Shown piece by piece: positions 8,321-15,233 of a stretch of DNA of 26,978 nucleotides. The DNA is from JAYEJW01 sp034716535. GTDB lineage: Bacteria; Pseudomonadota; Gammaproteobacteria; Chromatiales; Chromatiaceae. The notes beneath the pieces were generated by a model that was given only the letters and a program-made list of their open reading frames with translations, had not been told where the DNA came from and searched no databases. Position 1 is the stretch's first letter; each line of letters starts with the position of its first letter. The position numbers and the translations under genes are program-made. The DNA lies in contig JAYEJW010000520.1 of the NCBI GenBank assembly GCA_034716535.1, positions 1-26,978 of the forward strand. Reading direction: 5' to 3'.

Positions 8321-10011
8321 TGGATGCCAAGGTCAATGAAGTTGAAAGCATCAAGACCCGCAGCCGTTTCCTGCGCGGGACCCTGAAGCAGAGTATGTCC
8401 GATGAGGTGACCGGCGCCCTCGCGCCGGGGGATGCCCAGATCAGCAAGTTCCATGGCTTCTACGAACAGGACGATCGGGACCTGCGCACCGACCGGCGCG
8501 ACCGCTTCCTCGAACCCCACTACAGTTTCATGCTGCGCGCGCGACTGCCGGGTGGTGTCTGCAGACCCAAGCAGTGGCTGGTCATCGACCAGGTGGCTCG
8601 CACGCTGGGGAATGGTTCGGTGCGCCTGACGACCCGCCAGACCTTCCAATACCACGGCATCCTCAAGCGCAACCTCAAGCCGCTGATCCAGTCCATCAAC
8701 CGCGCGATGATCGACTCCATCGGCGGCTGCGGTGACGTCAACCGCAACGTGCTGTGTAATCCGAATCCGGTGCAGTCGGCGCTGCACGCGGAAGTGTACG
8801 CATGGGCCAGACGGATCAGCGAACACCTGCTGCCACGCACCCGTGCCTACCATGAAATCTGGTTGGACGACGAGCCCGTGGCCGGCGCAGAGCCGGAATC
8901 CGAACCCATTTATGGCCAGGCCTACCTGCCTCGTAAGTTCAAGACGGCGCTGGCCGTTCCGCCGCACAACGACGTCGACGTCTACACCAACGACCTCGGC
9001 CTGATCGCAATCGGCACGGACCGGCTCGCAGGCTTCAATATCCTGGCCGGCGGTGGCATGGGCACCACGCACGGCGATCGGACCACCTTCCCGAGATTGG
9101 CCGACGACCTTGGCTTTGTGACGCCGGAACAGGCGCCCGCGGTGGCCGAGGCCGTGGTCACTACCCAACGCGATTTCGGGAACCGAATCAGCCGTCGCCA
9201 CGCCCGTCTCAAATACACGATCGAGCGCATGGGCCTCGGCCCCTTCCGCGCCGAAGTGGAACGCCGCGCCGGGATCACCTTTGCTGCGCCGCATCCGGTG
9301 CGCTTCACCGACCAGGGCGACCGCTACGGCTGGGCCGAGGGGATAGACGGCCGCGCACACCTGACCCTCTATGTAGAGAATGGGCGTATATCGGACCGGC
9401 CGGGCGTCGAGGCGATGACCGCTCTGCGCCGCATAGCCGAGATTCACCAAGGCGATTTTCGCATCACCGCGAACCAGAACCTGATCATCGCGGGCGTCGA
9501 GCCGGGCCGACGGGACGCCATCGAGACGCTCGCCCGGGCGCACGGGCTCCTCGCTGAGGAGCGCACGAAGACTCGACTTGCGAGCATCGCCTGCGTGGCC
9601 CTGCCGACCTGCCCACAGGCCATGGCGGAGGCCGAGCGCTACCTGCCCGGCCTGCTGCCGCGCATCGAGGCGCTCGCAGTGAAACACGGTATCGGTGACA
9701 CCGCTGTCGTCATCCGGATGACCGGCTGCCCCAACGGCTGTGCCCGACCCTTTGTCGCCGAGATCGGCCTGGTCGGCAAGGGACCCGGCCGCTACAACCT
9801 GATGCTCGGCGGGGACGGCAAGGGCACGCGACTCAATCGTCTGTACCGCGAGAACCTCGACGAGTCGGCCATCCTGGCGACCCTGGACGGGCTGTTCCGC
9901 CACTACGCGGAGCAACGCTTGGGCGGCGAATCCCTCGGCGACTTTGCCGTCCGTGCCGGCCTGGTCGCGGCGGTACGCAACCCGGCGGAGGATTTCCATG
10001 CGCCAGCCTGA
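8320..10011 (+). CDS. cysI: Sulfite reductase (NADPH) haemoprotein beta subunit
   Basis: CysI is the siroheme and [4Fe-4S] catalytic subunit that reduces sulfite to sulfide. The 563 residues match the family length. The four cluster ligands are visible as C425 and C431 (ACVALPTC) and C470 and C474 (TGCPNGC), with the same spacing as the E. coli enzyme. Siroheme and substrate-pocket motifs include VRLTTRQTFQYHGILKRNLK, GGCGDVNRNVLCNPNP, LPRKFKTALAVPPHNDVDVY and GLVGKGPGRYNLMLGG. The ATG shares its A with the cysJ stop TGA. The cysH start lies inside the 3' end of cysI (14 bases overlap), so the three genes form one unit. No siroheme synthase gene is in the window. Confidence 0.95.
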   Translation: MDAKVNEVESIKTRSRFLRGTLKQSMSDEVTGALAPGDAQISKFHGFYEQDDRDLRTDRRDRFLEPHYSFMLRARLPGGVCRPKQWLVIDQVARTLGNGSVRLTTRQTFQYHGILKRNLKPLIQSINRAMIDSIGGCGDVNRNVLCNPNPVQSALHAEVYAWARRISEHLLPRTRAYHEIWLDDEPVAGAEPESEPIYGQAYLPRKFKTALAVPPHNDVDVYTNDLGLIAIGTDRLAGFNILAGGGMGTTHGDRTTFPRLADDLGFVTPEQAPAVAEAVVTTQRDFGNRISRRHARLKYTIERMGLGPFRAEVERRAGITFAAPHPVRFTDQGDRYGWAEGIDGRAHLTLYVENGRISDRPGVEAMTALRRIAEIHQGDFRITANQNLIIAGVEPGRRDAIETLARAHGLLAEERTKTRLASIACVALPTCPQAMAEAERYLPGLLPRIEALAVKHGIGDTAVVIRMTGCPNGCARPFVAEIGLVGKGPGRYNLMLGGDGKGTRLNRLYRENLDESAILATLDGLFRHYAEQRLGGESLGDFAVRAGLVAAVRNPAEDFHAPA

Positions 10012-10720
10012 CGTCGCCCAAGATCTTGCCGCGGGCCGAGCAATCCCACTGACCCGGGCGAACGCCATCTTGGAGGACCTCTCCGCCGAACGGCGCGTCG
10101 AATGGGCCCTCACACACCTGCCAGGCCGTCACCTTGTGAGCTCGAGTTTCGGCGTCCAGGCCGCCGTGATGCTGCACCTGGTAACACGGGTGGCGCCCGA
10201 AGCCCCGGTGGTGCTCGTCGATACCGGCTACCTGTTCCCCGAAACCTACCGCTTCGTCGACACCCTGACCGAACGGCTCCGGCTGAACCTGCACGTCTAC
10301 CGGGCCTACGAGACCCCTGCTAGGCAGGAGGCCCGCTATGGTCGCATGTGGGAACAGGGCTTGGACGGACTCGCCCGCTACAATCAGATCAACAAGGTGG
10401 AACCCATGCGACGGGCGCTAAAAGATCAGGAGGCCGGCACATGGTTCTCCGGCCTGCGCCGTCAGCAGGCGGAGAGCCGCGCCGGGCTGCCCGTGCTGCG
10501 GCTGCAGGACGGACGTTACAAGGCGTGCCCCGTCATCGACTGGACGCAGCGTGACGTCTACAGATATCTGCAGCGCTACGACCTGCCCTACCATCCGTTG
10601 TGGGAGCAGGGATACGTGTCCGTTGGTGACGTCCACACCACCCGACCCATGGAGCCCGGTATGCGCGAAGAGGACACGCGCTTCTTCGGCCTGAAACGGG
10701 AGTGCGGGCTGCACGACTAG
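9998..10720 (+). CDS. cysH: Phosphoadenosine phosphosulfate reductase
   Basis: CysH reduces PAPS to sulfite using thioredoxin, the step before CysJI. The 240-residue protein shows the P-loop-like SSSFGVQAAVMLHLV, VVLVDTGYLFPETYRFVDTL, WFSGLRRQQAESRAGLPVL and KACPVIDWTQRDVYRYL. It ends with the catalytic-cysteine motif ECGLH, where the cysteine is residue 236. The paired cysteines that bind the [4Fe-4S] cluster in APS reductases are absent, so the sequence predicts a PAPS-type enzyme. The open frame extends 18 codons further upstream, but the ATG at 9998 has GGAGG six bases before it and is preferred. It overlaps cysI and is the last gene of the operon. No T-rich terminator is evident afterwards. 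Confidence 0.94.
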   Translation: MRQPDVAQDLAAGRAIPLTRANAILEDLSAERRVEWALTHLPGRHLVSSSFGVQAAVMLHLVTRVAPEAPVVLVDTGYLFPETYRFVDTLTERLRLNLHVYRAYETPARQEARYGRMWEQGLDGLARYNQINKVEPMRRALKDQEAGTWFSGLRRQQAESRAGLPVLRLQDGRYKACPVIDWTQRDVYRYLQRYDLPYHPLWEQGYVSVGDVHTTRPMEPGMREEDTRFFGLKRECGLHD

Positions 10721-10871
10721 AACAGAAGACACAGCCCTGCGCGGGAGGTTTGCGGAACGGAACCGGAAACCGCGATTTCCCGCTTCCTTCATCTTCATCG
10801 GCCTATCGACGATGCAGATGGCGACACGCCCCTTTATCGCACCGCATCCGCCGCTGCCGGACGGACACTCG
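10721..10871. other. Short spacer behind cysH
   Basis: I see only a weak five-base stem (GGAAA with TTTCC, near 10767-10782) and no T tract, so the operon's terminator is not evident. Confidence 0.3.
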
Positions 10872-11081
10872 CTATTTCGACTCCGTCTTTGCGCTGATCC
10901 GCCGCGTACCCGGGCGCGGTAGAAACGCCAGTTCGTTCCACACCCGATACTCCTCACGGAAGCGCTGCAGGCTGCTCCAGATTTGCTCGAAAGCGGGATC
11001 CTTGGCCGATTCCTCGGCGACCACCTCGCGCCATTTCGCCTCGAACAGTGCCAACATCTCGGCCGACCAGTAGCCGGCTGG
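10872..11081 (-). pseudogene. C-terminal remnant of a TRAP-transporter solute-binding protein (DctP-like)
   Basis: The minus-strand translation AEMLALFEAKWREVVAEESA, followed by KDPAFEQIWSSLQRFREEYR and VWNELAFLPRP, has the recognisable C-terminal helices of DctP-type periplasmic binding proteins (pattern W..VV.EE.AKDP.F..IW.S...FR..Y..W..L.YL). About 60-65 of some 330 residues remain. The N-terminal binding lobes and the DctQM membrane genes are absent. The frame is open a few codons upstream of the first methionine, with PAGYWSAE still plausible homology, before it is lost. The stop codon is intact. This is a decayed remnant lying tail-to-tail with the cys operon. Confidence 0.62.
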
Positions 11082-11326
11082 CTGGTTTCGTCTGCACGAT
11101 GGCGCAAATTCTTGTGGATCAACTGATGGAATGTTTCCGCGAGCAGATCACTGCGAGCTCCTCAGCCTGCAGTGAGCTTGCGGAACTGTTATCGGTAATA
11201 GTGGACGCGCTCGCAGGGATTCACGGAATGGTAGGCGCGCACAACGAACTCCAGATCGGGTCAGGATCGGTCACGTTCCGTTGCGCGCATCCGCCTGGGG
11301 CGAGTGGCGTTAGCGACTTGGAGTGA
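11082..11326. other. Interval without a supported gene
   Basis: A 92-codon plus frame (11048-11326) crosses it. Its second half, from MAQILVDQLMECFREQ, has a protein-like composition, but it overlaps the DctP remnant and matches no family I know. I leave it uncalled. Confidence 0.3.
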
Positions 11327-11617
11327 CTAACACCCGTCGTCCTCGACGACCGCCTCCGCCGTCTTCGGGTCTTTGACAACCTCGCCGGTCCCTGTAGTCA
11401 TCTTCGTGCGGATGAACATCATGCTTTCGACCCGCTCGAACTCTTCGTCCATTACACGGGCGATATCGATGTCGCGCAGGCCCTCGTAAATGTAGATTCG
11501 GTCCGAAGCTTCCGCCCGCAGTTCAGCTGGTGTCGGATCGAACAGTCGGCGCATTTCGATCTCGCTGACGTCCGCCGCGGCTAGTGCATCTGCCGCGGCG
11601 GCGATTAAAAGGCTCAA
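11327..11617 (-). CDS. Small secreted protein of unknown function
   Basis: The protein is about 96 residues. A short hydrophobic leader (MSLLIAAAADALAA) is followed by an acidic, helix-prone mature part: SEIEMRRLFDPTPAELRAEA, IYIYEGLRDIDIARVMDEEF, ERVESMMFIRTKMTTGTGEV, ending in VVEDDGC. I do not recognise a named family. The composition and even conservation-like hydrophobic pattern suggest a real periplasmic protein. The start is uncertain. A TTG at 11617 has GAGGG five bases before it, while a TTG at 11629 adds four residues but has poor spacing. A seven-T run lies across this start, and an upstream frame with GTGAAGGAATTT enters it from another phase, so a slip or frameshift at the T run is possible. 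Confidence 0.55.
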   Translation of the reverse strand: MSLLIAAAADALAAADVSEIEMRRLFDPTPAELRAEASDRIYIYEGLRDIDIARVMDEEFERVESMMFIRTKMTTGTGEVVKDPKTAEAVVEDDGC

Positions 11618-11717
11618 AAAAACCCTCAAATTCCTTCACTCCCAGAAAAGCCCCAACACCGCCTGCAAATTCACCCTTTATCCTTTGCAGGCGGATGCCT
11701 GGGCCTGACATTTCTGT

Positions 11718-11894
11718 CTACATAGATGAAAAAGCGTACATCCTTGCTCCCCACTTTTCATCACGTAGAGTGGCATGGTTGTGGGGTCTAACCGGATGGG
11801 GATATTTTTCGATGAGGTGCTGTATCGATTCCTCATTCTCGGACCAAAGATCGGCGTCTCCATTGCTGGGAAAGCGGGTGTGGTCGTTTGTCAT
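11718..11894 (-). CDS. Hypothetical 58-residue protein
   Basis: An ATG at 11894 opens MTNDHTRFPSNGDADLWSEN and runs 58 codons to a TAG at 11718, ending GARMYAFSSM. The Shine-Dalgarno sequence GAGGGAG lies about nine bases upstream, better than for many longer frames nearby, and this is the main reason for calling it. The product is hydrophilic, rich in His, Asp, Glu and Arg, with no membrane segment or signal peptide; a helix is likely around ENEESIQHLIEKYPHP. No family is recognised. It lies 100 bases ahead of the small secreted protein on the same strand, so the two could be co-transcribed, and downstream of the AT-rich repeat array at 12010-12089. Confidence 0.55.
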   Translation of the reverse strand: MTNDHTRFPSNGDADLWSENEESIQHLIEKYPHPVRPHNHATLRDEKWGARMYAFSSM

Positions 11895-12009
11895 AATCTC
11901 AATCTCCCTCGATGAAAGTTATCAGTATTCGCCGTACCGTCTGGTTCGCGTAAAGAACTATCTCACATGGGCAAAGTCGTTGAAATCGGGCATTTCCCAA
12001 CATGGGTAA

Positions 12010-12089
12010 GAAATTCCCTTACAGAGCAGGAATTTTTTTATTACGAAGATTTTTCTTATAGCCGATGACGATTTTTCCTACAGACAAGG
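12010..12089. repeat. Degenerate AT-rich tandem repeat, four units of about 20 bases
   Basis: Four imperfect units follow each other at about 12010, 12030, 12045 and 12067. The last two are the closest: GAAGATTTTTCTTATAGCC and GACGATTTTTCCTACAGAC. The first reads GAAATTCCCTTACAGAGCA and the second, more worn, GGAATTTTTTTATTACGAA. The block stands out by its low GC content. It lies about 115 bases upstream of the 58-residue gene and behind the DUF6455 gene, so it could be a promoter/operator array for the former. That role is inference. Confidence 0.45.
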
Positions 12090-12164
12090 CGCCCTGGATG
12101 GGCGTTTAGACCCAACCAAACCGTTGAGGTTACACGGGGGAAACGTTAGCGCTTCGCGGTGGTC

Positions 12165-12620
12165 TCACGCGCCGCGCTTCACGATAAACGTTGTGAACGC
12201 ATCCTTGGGTCGTGACCTGCCGTTCGCCTTCGCGTTCCTTAAGTCCCGCCCGCCAAACTCTTGCTGGCTGAGCTGAACCAAGTCCGGAAAATTCGGACAG
12301 TAAGCGGCGGCCTGCGACGTATCGCCTTTTGCCAGGGCCGCATCGCACTCCGTTGTCGTTGCGCATTGCTGACACCTGTTCAAGTGCATCTCCGTTTCCG
12401 AGGAGAGTGCCTTGCGGACGTAACCTTTAGTGCTCATACCCAGGCACCCGAGCATCTTGTGGAGACGCAGCCCGTTGACCCGTTGCGTAACATCCCGCCG
12501 GTAGGCTCGGAGAAACCTGCAGTTCTGGACGCATTGGACAAGCATCGCACAGAATGCGATACCCACGGCTACTCCCGCCAGAACCAACAAGATATATCCG
12601 ATGAGCTCATTGACGTTCAT
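12165..12620 (-). CDS. DUF6455-like membrane-anchored cysteine-rich protein
   Basis: The 151-residue protein starts at the ATG at 12620, with GGAGG about eleven bases upstream. The frame is open 50 codons further, but that part has no protein-like features. Residues about 7-29 form a transmembrane segment (IGYILLVLAGVAVGIAFCAM). A soluble part follows that resembles DUF6455 domains: LHKMLGCLGMSTKGYVRKAL, then RCQQCATTTECDAALAKGDT and AAAYCPNFPDLVQL. The CxxC, C and C-P-N pattern is typical of that family and may bind a metal or iron-sulfur centre. Its function is unknown to me. It is monocistronic, and the plus-strand region to its right contains a long palindrome and then the glycosyltransferase stub. 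Confidence 0.75.
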   Translation of the reverse strand: MNVNELIGYILLVLAGVAVGIAFCAMLVQCVQNCRFLRAYRRDVTQRVNGLRLHKMLGCLGMSTKGYVRKALSSETEMHLNRCQQCATTTECDAALAKGDTSQAAAYCPNFPDLVQLSQQEFGGRDLRNAKANGRSRPKDAFTTFIVKRGA

Positions 12621-12844
12621 AAAAAAATGAACCTCCTCTGTCTGTGGTTTTCGAACGGTATGCCCCAAACGTCCCCTTCTTTGGTGTTCGGCCGCATGCG
12701 GTCGATCCGATTTTCGACGCTCTATTTGTAGTCGCCCGTCAAGAAGCTGACAATGCGTACATATCCGCACTCAGGTCCAAGCTGTTCGGTATAGGTGTTG
12801 CGCGGCGCGCTGGATATGCACTGAAATCAATAGGTTGCAGCAGA

Positions 12845-12876
12845 AAACGGTCCGGAAAATATTTTCCGGACCGTTT
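12845..12876. repeat. Perfect 32-base palindrome
   Basis: The left half AAACGGTCCGGAAAAT (12845-12860) is mirrored without mismatch by its reverse complement at 12861-12876. There is no spacer, so the first mismatch lies at 12844/12877. Only three T residues follow the stem, which is poor for an intrinsic terminator. It lies between the divergent DUF6455 gene (start 12620) and the glycosyltransferase stub. It could be a strong dyad operator, a bidirectional terminator or a recombination scar. Confidence 0.85.
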
Positions 12877-12962
12877 CGGTGCCTAACCGCATGATTTTCT
12901 GGACAAAGCCAGACAGGCAGCAACACCTTTGTCGGACGGCTTGCCAGGAGGGTACTTTTTTC

Positions 12963-13199
12963 CGACTCGTAGTTCCCCAATTTCTCGTGATCCTGATCAC
13001 TGCACTCGCATTGATATACGCATCCATCGACTTCTTGTCCGGTAACGCCGGGAACTACACCGTCAATGGGTTGGTAACAAACGCATTCTGGAGCCTCAAC
13101 AACATTATTGCAAGGAGCGGCATTGTGTTGACTGCGTTCTGGAAACCTGAAGCGACCGTAATTTCCGAACCTGCAGCAGAGCCAGAACCGGCCGCATAG
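12963..13199 (+). pseudogene. C-terminal stub of a cellulose-synthase-like family 2 glycosyltransferase
   Basis: The translation RLVVPQFLVILITALALIYA is followed by a short loop, then NAGNYTVNGLVTNAFWSLNN and IIARSGIVLTAFWKPE. It ends with a Glu/Pro/Ala-rich tail and a TAG stop. Family knowledge: this is the last pair of membrane helices of BcsA/NdvB-like processive synthases, including the NxxWxxxNxxxLxxxxxxxxxxP arrangement near the C terminus. The cytosolic GT-A domain with its D,D,D and QxxRW motifs is absent from all frames between 12640 and 12963, so the protein has lost its catalytic part. A plus frame is open from 12879, but its first 25 residues show no homology I recognise. The stub sits directly ahead of the DUF3131 cluster on the same strand. 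Confidence 0.65.
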
Positions 13200-13210
13200 C
13201 CCACCGGATC

Positions 13211-13325
13211 GTAACCGTTCACACCCCCGCCGTCATTCCGGCTGGGATGCCGGAATCCAGTGCCATGGATGGCAAACTTGGCCGTCGTATCGCGTCTGGT
13301 CGTCTGGGGGGGTGTGAACGGTTAC
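13211..13325. mobile_element. MITE, 115 bases, with 18-base terminal inverted repeats
   Basis: The left end GTAACCGTTCACACCCCC (13211-13228) and the right end GGGGGTGTGAACGGTTAC (13308-13325) are perfect inverted copies. The element is bracketed by an exact 8-base direct repeat ACCGGATC at 13203-13210 and 13326-13333, as expected of a target-site duplication. Inside is a REP-like hairpin, ATTCCGGC and GCCGGAAT around TGGGAT (13235-13256). There is no coding capacity, so the element would need a transposase in trans. It lies between the glycosyltransferase stub and the first DUF3131 gene and interrupts neither reading frame. Confidence 0.85.
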
Positions 13326-13363
13326 ACCGGATCATGATTTCTCGAAATCCGAGGACACCAACG

Positions 13364-14680
13364 ATGACGTTCAAAGAAGGGCTTCTCCATGCACGCCACC
13401 ACATCGTCTTTCTTTTAGGCCTGATCGGTGCCTTTGGCCTCGTCATCGGGTTGGAAACCTGGAACATCGAACAGGAAATCCGGGAATCTATGATTATCGA
13501 AGACACCGCAGGTCTGCCTGTCCCTCAACCGGCTGAGCTTACAGAACAGGAAAAGCAATGGGCGGAGATTTCCTGGCGTTACTTCGAGAACAATTATCAG
13601 CCGACAACGGGATTGGTGAATTCCGTGGATAAGTATCCCGCTGCCACCATGTGGGACACCGCTTCCTATCTCCTCGCGCTCATTGCCGCTCAAGGCCTGG
13701 AATTGATCCAGCCGGAGAAATTCGACAAGCACATGGCCGCTGCGCTCGCCGCACTCTCTCAATTGCCTCTATTCGACAGCCAATTACCTAATAAGTCCTA
13801 CAACACCGTCTCCCTTGAGATGGTCAACTACCAAAACGAAAAATCCGAACGAGGAATCGGCTGGTCCGCCATCGACATCGGTCGCTTGATGGTACCTTTT
13901 AACATTTTGACCTGGAATTTCCCGCAGCACACCGCGGCCGTACGGGCCGTCCTAAAGCGCTGGGACTTTTCACCAATGATCAGAGATGGCGTCATGTATG
14001 GCGCGGCTGTGGATGAAGATGGCGATACCATTTACGTGCAGGAAGGACGAATCGGTTATGAGGAATACGGTGCCAAGGCATTGGCATTGGCTGGCCTGGA
14101 CGTTTCGCGGGCACTCAATTACCAGGATTTTCTGCGGTTCATTAAGGTCTACGGAGTGAAGGTTCCTACTGATGATCGGAATCCCGAAAAATACCACGCA
14201 CACAACTACGTGGTCAGTGAGAATTATATTCTAGACGGATTGGAATACGGCTGGGATGACACTTCGAAGGAATTCGCCTACCGGGTCTATAAAGCCCAGG
14301 AAGAACGCTTCGAGCATCGAGGTATCCTAACGGCTGTCAGCGAAGACAATCTCGACGTTAATCCATATTTTGTCTACAATACGGTATTTACAGACGGAAA
14401 AACGTGGAATACGATAACAGAGGCCGGCGATGATGCCTCGGCGTTCAAGACATTGAGCACGAAAGCAGCATTCGGATGGGATGCTCTCTATCGGACCGAC
14501 TATACAGCCAAACTTATGGAAAAGGCTTCTACTCTGTTCGATGCTGAACGCGGGTTCTATTCCGGATTATACGAGCGCACGCAGGAGCCGAACAGAGCGA
14601 TTACGGCTAACAGCAATGCCATTATTTTGGAGAGTCTGTATTTTAGGCGTTTCGGACCTTTTCTCCGAATAGGCAAATAA
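13364..14680 (+). CDS. DUF3131 domain protein A, inner-membrane anchored
   Basis: The protein has 438 residues. An N-terminal signal anchor (HHIVFLLGLIGAFGLVIGLE, about 12-31) places the rest in the periplasm. The body is DUF3131: WRYFENNYQPTTGLVNSVDK, YPAATMWDTASYLLALIAAQ, YVQEGRIGYEEYGAKAL, YVVSENYILDGLEYG, AVSEDNLDVNPYFVYNTVFT, LSTKAAFGWDALY, ERGFYSGLYE and AITANSNAIILESLYF. The family is thought to adopt an alpha/alpha-barrel like glycan-active enzymes and is often encoded beside family 2 glycosyltransferases. Enzymatic activity is not established from sequence. I prefer the ATG at 13364 (GAGG nine bases upstream) to earlier ATGs, the first of which lies inside the MITE. Before the MITE inserted, only about 41 bases separated it from the glycosyltransferase stop, so they were probably one operon. 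Confidence 0.88.
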   Translation: MTFKEGLLHARHHIVFLLGLIGAFGLVIGLETWNIEQEIRESMIIEDTAGLPVPQPAELTEQEKQWAEISWRYFENNYQPTTGLVNSVDKYPAATMWDTASYLLALIAAQGLELIQPEKFDKHMAAALAALSQLPLFDSQLPNKSYNTVSLEMVNYQNEKSERGIGWSAIDIGRLMVPFNILTWNFPQHTAAVRAVLKRWDFSPMIRDGVMYGAAVDEDGDTIYVQEGRIGYEEYGAKALALAGLDVSRALNYQDFLRFIKVYGVKVPTDDRNPEKYHAHNYVVSENYILDGLEYGWDDTSKEFAYRVYKAQEERFEHRGILTAVSEDNLDVNPYFVYNTVFTDGKTWNTITEAGDDASAFKTLSTKAAFGWDALYRTDYTAKLMEKASTLFDAERGFYSGLYERTQEPNRAITANSNAIILESLYFRRFGPFLRIGK

Positions 14681-14712
14681 GAACTCTCTAGGGTTTGACT
14701 CTACAAAACACC

Positions 14713-15231
14713 ATGGATATCCTGATTCGCGCTCTGGTAGTCGCTACGGCCGTGCTGGTCGCCTATTCGGTCATCTCCTTTCAACACTTCGTACCGGAGG
14801 TCAAAAAAGGTATGGCGGAAGCCGGAGACGCCCTTGTTCCGTTGGAGGAGCGCTTAATTCACCAGCTCAACGCAATCGAAGCCCTGCAATCCCAGTTGAC
14901 AGCGTTTCAAAAGGAGCTGCGAGAACGAGCGGCAAGACAAGAGCAACATCGCGAAGCGTTGCGCTCCGTAAAGGGAAGCATAGCAACGGTGATGGAGGCG
15001 GACAACCTTCGTAAGAAGGGCACTCTTCCAGACGCAGCCGACCTGCTTCTTTCGACCAAGGATCCGATCTGGAAGGCTGGGGACATTTTTACCGCTGACC
15101 AGAACCTATTTCGCAGCCTCATGGGTCCGATTGACGTGCTTGCCGGCAAATGGAGAGAGGGCGACGCACAGGAATCCGCGAATGATCTCGTCGCGCAACT
15201 CCAGGCAATTCTCGATCGGCTGAGCTATTGA
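14713..15231 (+). CDS. Single-pass membrane protein with periplasmic coiled coil
   Basis: The protein has 172 residues. A transmembrane segment follows the start (IRALVVATAVLVAYSVISF, about residues 5-23). Then comes a long charged, heptad-like helix (VPLEERLIHQLNAIEALQSQ, LTAFQKELRERAARQEQHRE, about 45-95), and a helical tail containing LRKKGTLPDAADLLLSTKDP and ending AQLQAILDRLSY. I know no named family for it. The ATG at 14713 is the natural start; a TTG at 14695 is an alternative, and neither has a strong ribosome site. It sits between the two DUF3131 genes (32 bases after the first, 2 bases before the second), so it probably bridges or organises them in the periplasm. That role is inference. 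The pattern is reminiscent of membrane-anchored adaptor subunits. Confidence 0.78.
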   Translation: MDILIRALVVATAVLVAYSVISFQHFVPEVKKGMAEAGDALVPLEERLIHQLNAIEALQSQLTAFQKELRERAARQEQHREALRSVKGSIATVMEADNLRKKGTLPDAADLLLSTKDPIWKAGDIFTADQNLFRSLMGPIDVLAGKWREGDAQESANDLVAQLQAILDRLSY

Positions 15232-15233
15232 CG

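Noticed and set aside
8299..10113. 604-codon minus-strand open frame
   Set aside because: It is the complement of cysI, whose siroheme and cluster motifs are complete on the plus strand.
12090..12107. CGCCC-TGGAT-GGGCG hairpin followed by TTT as terminator
   Set aside because: The stem is only five bases and the T run is three; too weak to call.
12795..12928. AGGTGTTGC and GCAACACCT inverted pair around the long palindrome, considered as ends of an insertion element
   Set aside because: Nine bases only, not at matching distances from the palindrome and with no flanking direct repeat, unlike the MITE at 13211.
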